Positions 10,501 to 20,500 of a DNA stretch of 32,933 bases are shown here, piece by piece. Both the position numbers and the translations under genes were made by a program. Each line of letters opens with the position of its first letter. Position 1 is the first letter of the stretch. Origin of the DNA: an uncultured Roseburia sp. Lineage in GTDB: Bacteria > Bacillota > Clostridia > Lachnospirales > Lachnospiraceae. The DNA lies in NCBI GenBank assembly GCA_947062675.1, contig CAMSQM010000034.1:1-32933 (forward strand). The letters are read 5' to 3'. The notes beneath the pieces are model-generated. The model was not told where the DNA came from. It saw only the letters and a program-made list of their open reading frames with translations, and made no database searches.

Positions 10501-13500
10501 TGTCCGACTGCCTGATCATCTGAGTCAAACCGTACCGCCACGTCCGCTGTCAGGTCTTCCGGAAAAGGAGAATAAAAGATCTTTTTCCCGCCTGTCGCAA
10601 GCTCAATTGAAATATGCGCGGTATCTCCCAGATCAACCGGCAGTATATTAAACGCGTTGTCTATAATCATCGTTCCGCTGTATGAACCGGTTCCCATAAT
10701 AACCGCTTTTACTTCCGAACCTGCATTCACATTATTCGAAAACGAAATCGTATAATCCCGTCCAAGTGACAGCGGCCCTTTTCCGGCATAATACTCCAGC
10801 TCAAGAGTTCCGTTCGCATCCGGCCGGATGGGTGCCCCTGTGTAAAGATATTCCTTGTATTTAATCCCTTTGATGACCGCGCCGATATCAAACTCCGAGA
10901 CATTCGTCTGTACCGTAATGGTTCCCTCAAAATTCGCCAGACCCTCAATCGTACACGATCCCGTGTTCCTTGTCACCCGGTAATCCTTGTTTTCCTCCAG
11001 CTTCATTCCAAAGTACCGGATATCCTCGATCGGAATCAGATTACCTGCCGGATCTCTGCCCGCCGTAATGTTTACAAGCACTTTTTCCGGAAAAGTGGCA
11101 GTATTGTCCGAATTATCCATTTTCTTCCTGGCAATTCTGAACTGTACTGTTTTTTCCTCGTAATACTCGTGCGCACTGTTTGCGTCATTGCCGGTCCCTA
11201 CGACTTTTACCGTGGGGCTGTTCATCCCTCCCGGCTCACCCGCGTCTTTATTGTTGAGATACTGGATCGTATAATCCCGTCCCAGGGAGAGAATGTCTCC
11301 TCCCAGCTTTACGATAACTCCGGGCTCTCTTGCCTTCCCGGTATATATGCAGCTTCCGTCCGGAAAATCGCTCCCGCTGCCTGTAAATTCAATTGTTGCA
11401 TCTGCCAGGGACAGCGGTTTCTTCACCTGCAGCTCTCCGTAATAATTTCCTTTTCCTGAGACTTTCACCGGATCTGTTGCAGATAAGTCATAATCTTTCC
11501 CGGAAACAAGTGTTGTTCCGGCAGTACCGATCGCTTCATCTTTTAAGGTAAGATACTGGGAAGGCTGTGATCCGGAAGGCTTTGCCGCATTCCAGTTAAT
11601 CTCTGCCTTAATCTCCGGCCCGTTAATGCTCTTCGGATTGATCACAAAATCTCCGGGAATGGATGTATTAGCCGGAAGGTTCGTGTTCTTAATTCCCGAA
11701 ATCTCAAAATGATACAGACCTGCTCCGATATAATCCAGATTGGTGGCGGACTGCTGGCCATCCAGCCTGTTTGTGTAAGTACACTGGACTACATAATCCC
11801 CCTTTGGGATCTCCACACCGTCCACGATCACAATCAGCTCCGGTTCATGCGGTTCTCCGTCATACTCTGCCGTCGCACCGCCCTTGAACGAAACGGTTGC
11901 ATTTGTCTTCTCATCCGTGACAATTACCGTACAGGCATATGTCTCGCCAAGATATGTGGCGGTCACAGTCGTCGTACCTGTGGACTTACCCCGGATCATT
12001 GTACTCCGCAGACCGCTTCCGTCTGCAGTAGGCTCTATCTCAGCAATTGCCGGATCAGCGCTGGTCCACTGCACACCGTCCTTTCCGCCGGTCAGAAGCG
12101 TCAGCTGAACGGCATACCCCACGCCGACCGTCAGCGTATTTGCACTCAGCTCTATCTGGGGAGCACTGGGATCAGCAGTTGCAGACGCACCGTCTTCTGC
12201 CCAGGTTGAAAATTCCCCTTCTGTGCCATCCGCCGGTGTCTCTGTCTCATCAACAGGTTTTTCTGACGGAATTTCCGGCATCTCTGACTCTGTCGCTCCT
12301 CCTTCTGTGTCCGCCGGATCCCCGGTCGATGTCCCGGTATCCGGTAATCCTGTGTCCGGTGTCTCACTTCCCGGCTGTTCTGTCGATTCAGTGTCTGCCG
12401 GATTCCCTGCCGGCGGCTGACTTTCCGTATCCGCAGGCGCCCCGTCCGGTGTCTCACCTGCAGGCGGCGCCACCTCCGTCGATGGCAGCTCTTCTGTGGA
12501 CGGCACTTCCTCTGTAGACGGAATATTCCCTGCGGGCGGTACCTCTTCCGTTGACGGCGGCTGCTCTGTGTCAACCGGCGGAACAGCCGGCTGCTCTGTG
12601 GACGGCTGTTCCGTCGGCTCCGCAGGCTGCTCCGGCACAACCGGATCAGCTGGTATGTCCGGATTCTCCGACGGCACATCCGGTGTCTCAGGGCTGACCG
12701 GCGTATCCGGCTCCCCGGACGGCACATCCGGTGTCTCCACAGGAGGATTCTCTGCCGGCGGTGTCTCCACAGGAGGATTCTCTGCCGGCGTATCCGGCAC
12801 ATCCGGTGTCTCCGCAGGAGAATTCTCCGCCGGCGGCGCAGCCGCATCCGGAACTGCCCCATCTGCATTATCATTAGACGGAACGCTTTCCGCATCCGCG
12901 GAAACAGGCGTCACATCCGCACTGCTCTTTGACAGTGCCGAACGAAGATGCGTGATTATGCTGACTTCTTCCTCCTCCACATCGTAAGTAATCGCACGGA
13001 TATTGAGTGCGCTTTCCTCCGACGCCATGTCCTTCCATGTTCCGTCTTCCTGGTCTACGTAGGTTTTTCCTGCTTCCGTACACTGATCTGCATAAAAAGA
13101 AAGACCCTCTCCCATAAGGGTGACGATAATTGCAAACGTCATTCCAGGCTCCATTTCCATGAGCGAGGGATTCAGATCAATCCGGTTTGTTCCTTCCACA
13201 AGACCGTACACCTGATCAGAACACACAAACATTCCCAGATCGGGCGCTTCCGCATCAGGCCTCAGATAATATGCCACGGTCGCTTTCGTCTGACTGCTGT
13301 CTGTCCCCTCTTCCACATGAATATCGAAAGTGGCGCTCTCCAGAATCTCGGCGTTCCCTTCCTCATTCTGACCAACGGTAAAAACCGCGGCCGCCCTGCG
13401 GGCATTCACGAGTTCTGCCTCCCCGTCACCTCCTCCATGCTGGTACAGATGGTATGTCTTCCCCTCTTCCGCCCTGACCGTTGTCGGCCACTGCACAAAG

Positions 13501-13562
13501 GTCACGACCAGACATACCGTTACCGCTACTGCCAATACCCGTTTCCATACATCCTTGTACAT
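4560..13562 (-). CDS. Giant secreted repeat protein (3000 aa): lectin-like N-terminus, Pro-rich stalk, Big_2, ~27 repeats, Fn3
   Basis: Very large predicted extracellular protein. Order: signal peptide (about 1-32); an N-terminal beta-rich domain (about 33-195) resembling the lectin-like domains of clostridial surface proteins (tentative); a Pro/Thr/Glu-rich stalk (about 200-460); a Big_2-type Ig domain (about 467-552, ELSANTLTVGVG); about 27 diverged repeats of roughly 87 residues (about 552-2907) of the pattern YTGxxIxPxVxV...GxDYxxxYxNNxNAG...VxGxGNYTGxxxxxFxI; and a final Fn3 domain (about 2907-3000). No LPxTG-like motif or C-terminal membrane anchor is present, which is odd beside a sortase. 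The ATG at 13560-13562 is preferred over the GTG two codons upstream because AAGGAG is 8 bases from the ATG and only 2 from the GTG. The likely role is adhesion or a surface fibre. I found no convincing promoter in the 219-bp gap to rpoC. Confidence 0.88.
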   Translation of the reverse strand: MYKDVWKRVLAVAVTVCLVVTFVQWPTTVRAEEGKTYHLYQHGGGDGEAELVNARRAAAVFTVGQNEEGNAEILESATFDIHVEEGTDSSQTKATVAYYLRPDAEAPDLGMFVCSDQVYGLVEGTNRIDLNPSLMEMEPGMTFAIIVTLMGEGLSFYADQCTEAGKTYVDQEDGTWKDMASEESALNIRAITYDVEEEEVSIITHLRSALSKSSADVTPVSADAESVPSNDNADGAVPDAAAPPAENSPAETPDVPDTPAENPPVETPPAENPPVETPDVPSGEPDTPVSPETPDVPSENPDIPADPVVPEQPAEPTEQPSTEQPAVPPVDTEQPPSTEEVPPAGNIPSTEEVPSTEELPSTEVAPPAGETPDGAPADTESQPPAGNPADTESTEQPGSETPDTGLPDTGTSTGDPADTEGGATESEMPEIPSEKPVDETETPADGTEGEFSTWAEDGASATADPSAPQIELSANTLTVGVGYAVQLTLLTGGKDGVQWTSADPAIAEIEPTADGSGLRSTMIRGKSTGTTTVTATYLGETYACTVIVTDEKTNATVSFKGGATAEYDGEPHEPELIVIVDGVEIPKGDYVVQCTYTNRLDGQQSATNLDYIGAGLYHFEISGIKNTNLPANTSIPGDFVINPKSINGPEIKAEINWNAAKPSGSQPSQYLTLKDEAIGTAGTTLVSGKDYDLSATDPVKVSGKGNYYGELQVKKPLSLADATIEFTGSGSDFPDGSCIYTGKAREPGVIVKLGGDILSLGRDYTIQYLNNKDAGEPGGMNSPTVKVVGTGNDANSAHEYYEEKTVQFRIARKKMDNSDNTATFPEKVLVNITAGRDPAGNLIPIEDIRYFGMKLEENKDYRVTRNTGSCTIEGLANFEGTITVQTNVSEFDIGAVIKGIKYKEYLYTGAPIRPDANGTLELEYYAGKGPLSLGRDYTISFSNNVNAGSEVKAVIMGTGSYSGTMIIDNAFNILPVDLGDTAHISIELATGGKKIFYSPFPEDLTADVAVRFDSDDQAVGQVLLTPVQDYLVEWPGQTPGSKTVTIKTGTSGNFTGTATQTYVIDRCELQEAKDLGRIVVEVRDRVVQYDGTQKDPGITVWHVSKDGQQRQKLDPGTDYKIEYSPNCVDRGMVEAHIVGTGNYTGSLLEKFEIRGKSIEDCTVLTNTPNAVNNGNVASYKNGLYMAMLWFDDQKELAVEVRSPEGVTLTEGVDYQLSYENTGKMSSSSACAKVHIEGIGEYFGRKSYGYLLAKKMDECTLTIPTGKPVYTGSEIHPQGIRVKVGTLGPGWFGSTLQEGVDYWLEYQNATDSRPVSGTDAKVTVKAMDMSKLPTANGCVAYAAGATELSGTFEIKQAPLDGAVLAKPITKVLEGAEVTLDEGEISLTFNGIALAGGKGTAPGLSFEIPTADDTYSKNDRVTTDASVKVQGKGNFTGWKRIQFEIRGKQITNPEAFEIAGPVTFNGKRQEPEVKVHYQEPGQPGIKDLVPGDDYTCSYKDNLNAGTASVTVTGVGQYAGLINETLTFEILPRDIGSHTQVENVDAKVPFTSQDITFKDIRVRHDIENGTNYKELTSADYSISYENNRNAGKNAAVVVRGTGNYTGIYRKTFEIEKKSIAAGEPDITVFLEETYGEDPNGQAVKPVPVIRYEFADGEYYYLTTPADFTLTYENNYTLSEGNYNKDSIVKIEASSNGNFTGNRDEKFRIGINIADESKVRIDWGDLADKIFNGEPIEPDVRLYRLDSENPQGPGAPLEKDKDYTVECKNNVGAGKVEVIVKGKGLYGGTVTKSFNILQKDISQGRLVVIHPGNGSEIADGSYKEEYTGQPITPEIKVYLEMNGTVIDVFNDPKYKDEFRITWGNNIDVTSTRPGNEYVLFSVDAVGRNFTGTIDSSVTPAAKFQITPRSIGAGFEPASGFRVTEIVPQPLVNGVAEPVPRIFFRKDASAMNRELAVGTDFTCRWENNTVPTAQSGKDAEVVVTGIGNYKDTFRIKFKIQASINNAVIKPVYIDFNKEFVNNDADKTMKPLDDINKGIQAIVQSEIEVYLEKNPDGTPDTTKPLDKAKYEVKCAGFSGLGAVLVTITPTKTSDLAGVCQGFAYVQGKLDKDNKNITISVAPQIWTGQEIKPIPTVKFYDWPLAYGTHFIVSRYENNKDASTVGKLAEVYIKAATGVPIPILYGDDELMGTFEIQGTDKPFTVNGLRPSYKFRGVEIEPAVTVSTGNTVLRPGTDYVLTYENNILAGTAAVVIAGAGKYESYGVTRAEFEIAPLSVNDLIVKENGKEGIADKPYTGQPIYPGNDLTFWYREGTQEYEIRQPYCRAAVLPDADITSAGTGRLLLIGDGVNVKDRRDLTFKIIAKELPSNSVEVPATSLVYNGEEQRPTVIVRDGADILTEGIDYTVSYSNNINAGSATVTVKGKGNFSGEVSKNFQILPYTFQNNGDVILSFPNGITEYPFMGTAGVKPPLNVQLHLGQKVLLLVEGTDYTLTYGSNNTSYDVDVRVTVNGQNNFRGTASTTFHITQHDINADDVYVPVIDNQAFTGSPIIPPLDITCGEYHLQSPRDYVLNFPNGNTNIGEVTMEITGRGGFTGTRVVTFYIGENLEAATVEGLEKAYPYTGKMYEIFAPKPDGLGIVRVTMGDRVLSSGDYKLEYAAGSNGISAGTQTLVLIGLGVYGGRAEKTFEITPKKISDADVEMTGFMEELPYEPQITQKITLKWGDIYLKEGEDKDFTVECAPLRGGTWRMTVKGVNNYAGEIQKNFVVDQKDIGDAEVVNYASVYTYTGEPITPDLRVELGGKRLELNRDYEIVEVKNNVNAGIATILLKGTGNYTGEKEVTFQINRKSIQNVPVGSIPTQIYTGYDIEPGVEVSGLVRDMDYSLMYSDNRKPGTGAAIVTGIGNYTSTKRIPFNIRPGSVSSIAVVATSGSSLTLRWSGEGVVTGYEIYRAGEDGSYVRVARKMVVEDFTDTQITAGKNYSYKVRAYLVTDGEVYYSAFSPVAQGRI

Positions 13563-13725
13563 AAGCACATCTCCTTGTTCCGCATCATTCTCGGAAAAAT
13601 TACCATAATCTCTATCGTAAACAATTCCTTATCACTTATATCGTCATACTTTACCAAGGCGTTAACCATTTTTTCTGAAAAAATTTTCCAGATCTTCTCC
13701 CCTTTCTGAACACAGCTTCTGTTGG

Positions 13726-13769
13726 AAAAGGGCGCCCCTTCATGCCACTGCATAAAAGGACACCCTTTT
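13726..13769 (-). terminator. Terminator stem-loop after rpoC
   Basis: A 20-bp uninterrupted stem (13726-13745 with 13750-13769; four G-U pairs when read on the minus strand) closes a 4-base loop 12 bp past the rpoC stop. Its outer arm is AAAAGGG/CCCTTTT, giving a short U-run in either direction. It separates rpoBC from the giant surface-protein gene. Confidence 0.8.
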
Positions 13770-13781
13770 TCCACATTACTG

Positions 13782-16700
13782 TTATTCCACTTCCTCAAAT
13801 TCTTCCTGCGGAATTTCCTCTAAAGTATACTCATCTTCCCTGAGTCCGTCCTCGTCATATTCCTCCAGCTCCCCAAACTCTTCGTACTCCTCGAACAGGA
13901 TTTCTTCCTCTTCATCCATTTCCGAATCGAGCTTAATGTTCCGGTACTGTTTCATGCCGGTTCCGGCTGGAATCAGTTTTCCGATAATTACATTTTCCTT
14001 CATACCGATCAAAGGATCAACCTTGCCCTTGATGGCCGCTTCAGTCAGCACCTTGGTCGTCTCCTGGAAAGACGCCGCAGACAGGAAAGAGTTTGTCGCG
14101 AGAGATGCCTTGGTAATACCGAGAAGCACCTGCTTTCCCTCTGCCGGTTCCTTCCCCGCCGCGGAAAGCGCTTCGTTGACATCCTCAAAATCAAGCGTAT
14201 CCACAAGTGTTCCGGGCAGCATATCAGAATCGCCGTTTGTCTCTATGCGTACTTTCTGAAGCATCTGACGCACAATCACCTCGATATGCTTATCGTTGAT
14301 TTCCACACCCTGCAGGCGGTATACGCGCTGCACCTCACGCAGCATATAATCCTGAACGGCGCGCACGCCCTTTATTTTTAAAATATCATGCGGATTAACG
14401 GAACCCTCTGTCAGCTCATCGCCGGCCTCAAGCACCGCGCCGTCCATGACCCTGATCCTCGAACCATAAGGAATGAGATAAGCCTTGCTCTCTCCGGTCT
14501 CGCTGTTTGTCACGACAATCTCACGCTTTTTCTTTGTATCCTTAAGATTGGCCACGCCTCCGAATTCGGTGATAATCGCAAGTCCTTTCGGTTTTCGCGC
14601 CTCAAATATTTCCTCGACACGCGGGAGACCCTGTGTGATATCATTTCCGGCAACACCTCCGGTGTGGAAGGTACGCATGGTCAGCTGGGTTCCCGGCTCT
14701 CCGATCGACTGCGCCGCGATAATTCCGATCGCCTCACCCACCTGCACCGCCTGGCCGGTCGCCATGTTCGCGCCATAGCATTTTGCGCAGACACCCATGT
14801 GTGAGCGGCAGGATAACACGGTCCGGATACGGACGCGCGAAAGCGGCTGACCTTTTTCATCCACACCCCTGCTCATCACAAGCGCCGCGCGTCTGGGCGT
14901 GATCATATGGTTGGCCTTTACCAGTACATTTCCTTCAGCATCACAGATCGTATTGCAGGAAAATCGTCCTGTTATCCGCTCCTGCAGACTCTCGATCTCC
15001 TCCTTGCCGTCCATGAACGCAGTCACCCACATGCCGGGAATCTCCCTTCCGGTCCCCTCACAGCAGTCAGACTCACGCACGATCATGTGCTGTGAGACAT
15101 CTACCAGACGTCTTGTCAGATACCCGGAATCCGCCGTGCGCAGCGCCGTGTCGGAGAGACCTTTTCTGGCTCCGTGCGCAGACATGAAGTACTCAAGCAC
15201 GTCAAGCCCTTCACGGAAATTGGACTTGATCGGCAGCTCGATCGTCCGCCCTGTCGTATCAGCCATCAGCCCACGCATTCCGGCAAGCTGTTTAATCTGC
15301 TTATCGGAACCACGAGCTCCGGAATCCGCCATCATAAAGATATTATTATACTTATCCAGCCCGGAAAGAAGCGCGTGTGTCAGTTCTTCATCCGTTTCCT
15401 TCCAAGTCTCGACAACTTCCTTATACCGCTCTTCCTCCGTGATCAGGCCGCGCTTATACTGCTTTGTGATCCGGTCCACCGTGTTCTGGGCATCCTCAAT
15501 CATCTGCGGCTTCTGCGGAGGCACGGTCATATCGGAAATGGACACTGTCATCGCTGCGCGCGTCGAATATTTATAACCCATGGCCTTGACCGCATCGAGC
15601 ACTTCCGCCGTGCGCGTCGCGCCGTGGATATTAATGACTTTCTCCAGAATCTGTTTGTTCTGTTTTTTTGCCACCAGGAAATCCACTTCGAGTTTCAGCT
15701 CGTTTCCCGGAACACTTCTGTCCACAAACCCGAGATCCTGCGGAATTATTTCATTAAATACAAACCGCCCCAGCGTGGATTCCACAATCTCCGAGAGAAC
15801 TCTGCCGTCCGGCATCGTCCTGCTCATGCGGACACGGATTCTGGCGTGCAGTGCAAGCGCACCATTCTCATAGGCAAGAATCGCCTCATTGACGTTTTTA
15901 AATAATTTTCCCTCGCCCATCGCTCCCGGGCGCTCCTGTGTCAGATAATAAATCCCGAGCACCATATCCTGGGACGGGACGGCAACCAGACCGCCGTCCG
16001 AGGGCTTTAACAGGTTATTCGGCGAGAGCAGCATAAAACGGCACTCCGCCTGCGCCTCAACGGAAAGCGGAAGATGCACTGCCATCTGATCGCCGTCAAA
16101 ATCGGCATTGAAGGCCGTACACACAAGCGGGTGCAGCTTGATCGCCTTTCCCTCAACCAGAACCGGTTCAAAGGCCTGAATCCCCAGACGGTGCAGCGTG
16201 GGCGCGCGGTTGAGCATCACCGGATGCTCCTTGATTACATCCTCAAGGACATCCCAGACCTCAGTCTGAAGGCGCTCAACCATCTTTTTGGCACTCTTGA
16301 TATTGTGCGCGGTCCCGTTTGCGACCAGCTCTTTCATCACAAACGGCTTAAAGAGCTCTATCGCCATTTCTTTCGGGAGCCCGCACTGGAAAATCCTGAG
16401 CTTTGGCTCAACGCAGATAACCGAACGACCTGAGTAATCCACACGTTTTCCGAGCAGGTTCTGACGAAAACGGCCTGATTTTCCCTTTAACATATCAGAA
16501 AGTGACTTCAGCGCACGGTTTCCCGGACCTGTGACCGGACGTCCCCTGCGGCCATTGTCAATCAGCGCGTCCACCGCCTCCTGCAGCATACGCTTCTCGT
16601 TGCGGACGATAATATCCGGTGCTCCCAGCTCCAGCAGCCTCCGCAGACGGTTATTGCGGTTAATAATTCTTCTGTACAGATCGTTCAGATCCGAAGTTGC

Positions 16701-17474
16701 AAAGCGGCCTCCGTCCAGCTGCACCATCGGGCGCAGATCAGGCGGGATTACCGGAATCACTGTCATAATCATCCAGTCCGGCTTATTTCCGGACTCGCGG
16801 AACGCTTCCACCACCTCAAGCCTCTTGATAATCCTCGCGCGCTTCTGCCCTGTCGCGTCTGCAAGCTCCGCCTGAAGATCCGCCGAATCCTTTTCCAGAT
16901 CAATCGCCTGCAGAAGTTCCTGAATGGACTCCGCGCCCATGCCGACACGGAATCCGTTTCCATACTGTTCCCTTGCGTCCTGGTATTCTGCCTCGGAAAG
17001 CACCTGCTTATACTGCAGCGCCGTATTACCGCCGTCCAGCACAATATAAGATGCAAAATAGAGCACCTTTTCGAGTGTCCTCGGCGACAGGTCAAGAATC
17101 AGCCCCATCCGGGAAGGGATACCCTTAAAATACCAGATGTGAGATACCGGTGCCGCAAGCTCAATATGCCCCATACGCTCCCTGCGAACACTTGCCTTGG
17201 TGATTTCGACGCCGCAGCGGTCGCAGACCACACCTTTGTAACGGATCTTTTTATATTTACCACAGTGACATTCCCAGTCCTTGCTCGGCCCGAAAATCTT
17301 TTCACAGAACAGACCATCCTTTTCCGGCTTCAGCGTCCGGTAATTGATGGTTTCCGGCTTTTTCACCTCGCCTCTGGACCATTCGCGAATCTTTTCCGGC
17401 GACGCCAGCCCGATTTTGATGGCATCAAACGAGACAGACTGCCCTGTTGTCTCCCTGCTCATTGTCTCTGGCAT
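13782..17474 (-). CDS. rpoC: DNA-directed RNA polymerase subunit beta'
   Basis: Largest core RNA polymerase subunit, 1230 residues. It is complete: N-terminal zinc-binding cysteines C69, C71, C84 and C87 ([20 protein letters not shown]), the absolutely conserved [12 protein letters not shown] catalytic Mg loop at about 455, bridge helix/trigger loop region ([19 protein letters not shown]) and the second zinc site ([11 protein letters not shown] plus an upstream SDCCEG). The start ATG at 17472-17474 has GGGAG 8 bases upstream. The last about 45 residues are a strongly acidic Glu/Asp tail. It lies 43 bp downstream of rpoB and is co-transcribed with it. There is no ribosomal L7Ae-like gene or rpsL directly after it. 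Confidence 0.99.
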   Translation of the reverse strand: MPETMSRETTGQSVSFDAIKIGLASPEKIREWSRGEVKKPETINYRTLKPEKDGLFCEKIFGPSKDWECHCGKYKKIRYKGVVCDRCGVEITKASVRRERMGHIELAAPVSHIWYFKGIPSRMGLILDLSPRTLEKVLYFASYIVLDGGNTALQYKQVLSEAEYQDAREQYGNGFRVGMGAESIQELLQAIDLEKDSADLQAELADATGQKRARIIKRLEVVEAFRESGNKPDWMIMTVIPVIPPDLRPMVQLDGGRFATSDLNDLYRRIINRNNRLRRLLELGAPDIIVRNEKRMLQEAVDALIDNGRRGRPVTGPGNRALKSLSDMLKGKSGRFRQNLLGKRVDYSGRSVICVEPKLRIFQCGLPKEMAIELFKPFVMKELVANGTAHNIKSAKKMVERLQTEVWDVLEDVIKEHPVMLNRAPTLHRLGIQAFEPVLVEGKAIKLHPLVCTAFNADFDGDQMAVHLPLSVEAQAECRFMLLSPNNLLKPSDGGLVAVPSQDMVLGIYYLTQERPGAMGEGKLFKNVNEAILAYENGALALHARIRVRMSRTMPDGRVLSEIVESTLGRFVFNEIIPQDLGFVDRSVPGNELKLEVDFLVAKKQNKQILEKVINIHGATRTAEVLDAVKAMGYKYSTRAAMTVSISDMTVPPQKPQMIEDAQNTVDRITKQYKRGLITEEERYKEVVETWKETDEELTHALLSGLDKYNNIFMMADSGARGSDKQIKQLAGMRGLMADTTGRTIELPIKSNFREGLDVLEYFMSAHGARKGLSDTALRTADSGYLTRRLVDVSQHMIVRESDCCEGTGREIPGMWVTAFMDGKEEIESLQERITGRFSCNTICDAEGNVLVKANHMITPRRAALVMSRGVDEKGQPLSRVRIRTVLSCRSHMGVCAKCYGANMATGQAVQVGEAIGIIAAQSIGEPGTQLTMRTFHTGGVAGNDITQGLPRVEEIFEARKPKGLAIITEFGGVANLKDTKKKREIVVTNSETGESKAYLIPYGSRIRVMDGAVLEAGDELTEGSVNPHDILKIKGVRAVQDYMLREVQRVYRLQGVEINDKHIEVIVRQMLQKVRIETNGDSDMLPGTLVDTLDFEDVNEALSAAGKEPAEGKQVLLGITKASLATNSFLSAASFQETTKVLTEAAIKGKVDPLIGMKENVIIGKLIPAGTGMKQYRNIKLDSEMDEEEEILFEEYEEFGELEEYDEDGLREDEYTLEEIPQEEFEEVE

Positions 17475-17517
17475 TTATGACACTCCCTTCTTACAATACC
17501 TCTGTCTGCGGTTTTCC

Positions 17518-20500
17518 TCAATCCTCGTCAGGAATTTCATCGGATGCGTCGTCGAAGAAGTCCTCGTCCTCTTCCATCTCATCTTCCCCGTCCTCTTCGT
17601 CCTCAATATCGACAAGTTCCTCGTTGTCCGTGTCAAATTCTTTCTGGGAAAATCCCATTCTCGCAAAGGAATCGCTGTCCTCAAATGCAAAATCCTTATC
17701 TCCCGAGATAATAGAGTTGAGATCGGTGTTTCCATATTCGCTCGTCTCCATCAGCTCAACTTCATTTCTGTCCTCATCCAGAACCTTGACGTCAAGCCCC
17801 AGCGACTGCAGCTCCTTTAAGAGCACCTTAAACGACTCCGGTATTCCCGGTTCAGGGATGTTGTCTCCTTTGATAATCGCCTCATACGTCTTGACACGAC
17901 CCACGACATCATCAGATTTCACGGTAAGAATCTCCTGCAGAGTGTAGGAAGCCCCGTATGCCTCGAGGGCCCACACTTCCATCTCTCCAAATCGCTGTCC
18001 GCCAAACTGCGCTTTTCCGCCCAGCGGCTGCTGCGTCACCAGAGAATACGGTCCGGTCGACCGCGCGTGGATCTTGTCATCCACAAGATGATGGAGCTTC
18101 AGGTAATGCATGTGTCCGATTGTGACGGGCGAGTCAAACGGCTCCCCGGTACGCCCGTCGCGCAGCTGCACCTTGCCGTCACGCGATATCGGCACGCCCT
18201 TCCACAGCGAACGGTGTGCGCGGTTCTCATACAGATATTTCATCACGTTTCCGTTCAGCGTATCGCTATATTTTGCGTCAAAATCTTCCCACTCGGAATT
18301 CACATAATCATTGGCAAGTTCCAGCGTATCCTGGATATCAATCTCCTTGGCACCGTCAAACACCGGCGTCTCTATATTGAAACCAAGCGCTTTTGCGGCG
18401 AGACTTAAGTGAATTTCCAGCACCTGCCCGATATTCATACGGGACGGCACGCCCAGAGGATTTAACACGATATCCAGCGGCCGGCCGTTCGGCAGAAACG
18501 GCATATCCTCCACAGGCAGCACACGGGATACCACACCCTTGTTGCCGTGACGGCCCGCCATCTTATCACCGACAGAAATCTTTCTCTTCTGTGCAATGTA
18601 GATGCGGACTGCCTGGTTGACCCCGGGCGACAGCTCGTCGCCGTTTTCCCGCGTGAACACTTTTGCGTCGACCACAATCCCGTACTCACCGTGGGGCACT
18701 TTCAGCGACGTATCACGGACCTCACGCGCCTTTTCACCAAAAATTGCACGGAGCAGCCGTTCCTCTGCTGTCAGTTCCGTCTCGCCCTTGGGGGTCACCT
18801 TGCCCACAAGGATATCCCCGGCGCGCACCTCCGCACCGATGCGGATAATCCCCCGCTCGTCGAGGTCTTTGAGCGCGTCGTCGCCGACACCCGGAACATC
18901 GCGCGTAATCTCCTCCGGCCCCAGCTTTGTATCGCGGGCTTCCGCCTCATATTCCTCGATATGAATTGAGGTATAGACATCGTCCTGTACCAGTCGCTCG
19001 CTTAAGAGGACCGCATCCTCGTAGTTGTATCCCTCCCAGGTCATAAACCCGATCAGCGGGTTCTTGCCGAGCGCCAGCTCTCCGTTCTGCGTCGAGGGAC
19101 CGTCCGCGATCACTTCCCCCGCCTCGATCCGGTCGCCCTTGAACACAATCGGCTTCTGGTTATAACAGTTGGACTGGTTACTTCTGGAAAACTTTGTCAG
19201 CTTGTAAACATCTCTGCTGCCCTCATCACTCCGGATGACAATCTGGCTGGACTCCGCGCTCTCCACGACTCCGGACTTACGCGCAATCACACAGACACCG
19301 GAATCCACTGCAGCCTTTGTCTCCATACCGGTACCCACAACCGGGGCATCTGTCGTCAGAAGCGGTACCGCCTGACGCTGCATGTTTGAACCCATCAGCG
19401 CACGGTTCGCATCGTCGTTCTGCAGAAACGGTATCAGCGCCGTCGCCACGGAAAACACCATTTTCGGGGACACATCCATATAGTCAAACATGGTCTTCTC
19501 ATATTCCTGTGTCTCGTCGAGATAACGGCCCGAAACGGAATTACGCACAAAATGCCCTTCCTCGTCCAGCGCCTCATTCGCCTGCGCCACATGATAATTG
19601 TCTTCCTCATCCGCAGTCATGTATACCACTTCGTCCGTGACACGCGGATTTTTGGGATCGGATTTATCAATTTTGCGGTATGGCGCCTCCACAAAACCGT
19701 ATTCGTTGATCCTCGCATAACTCGCAAGGGAATTGATCAGCCCGATATTCGGACCCTCGGGTGTCTCGATGGGGCACATTCTCCCGTAATGAGAATAGTG
19801 CACATCGCGCACCTCAAACCCTGCGCGGTCTCTCGAGAGACCTCCGGGGCCAAGTGCGGACAGACGTCTCTTGTGTGTCAGCTCACCCAGCGGATTGTTC
19901 TGGTCCATAAACTGGGACAGCTGGGAGGAGCCAAAAAACTCCTTGACCGACGCCGTCACCGGCTTGATATTGATCAGACTCTGCGGTGAAATCCCCTCCA
20001 GATCCAGCGTCGTCATTCGCTCACGGACCACCCGCTCCAGACGGGAAAGACCGATCCGGTACTGGTTCTGCAGCAGTTCCCCGACCGCACGAATCCGGCG
20101 GTTGCCCAGATGATCGATGTCATCCTGATTGCCAATCGCGTACTCCAGATGCATATTGTAATTAATAGAAGCAAAAATATCATCCTTGGTAATGTGCTTC
20201 GGAATCAGATCATGCACACTTTTGCGGATGGCCTCTTTTAAGTCTTCCATGTCCGGATGCTCTTCCATCAGCTGCGCAAGAATCGGATAGTAAACCAGCT
20301 CGGTAATGCCGAGCTCTCTCGGATTGCAGTCCACATAATTCCGCAGGTCAACCATCATTGAGGAGAGCACCTTGACATTCCTGGTCTCTCCCTGAATCCA
20401 CACATAGGGAACCGCGGCATTCTGAATGTCGTCAGCCATCGAGCGCGTCACTTCCGTCCCGGCCTCCGCGATAATCTCTCCCGTCGTCATATCCACGACG

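Noticed and set aside
12496..12987. Plus-strand Gly/Ser/Val repeat frame
   Set aside because: Antisense shadow of the Pro/Thr/Glu stalk of the giant protein; composition follows from the codons on the other strand.
13563..13725. Promoter for the giant surface protein
   Set aside because: Candidates such as TTGTTT-16-TAATTT or TTGGTA-17-TGATAA match consensus too poorly to assign.
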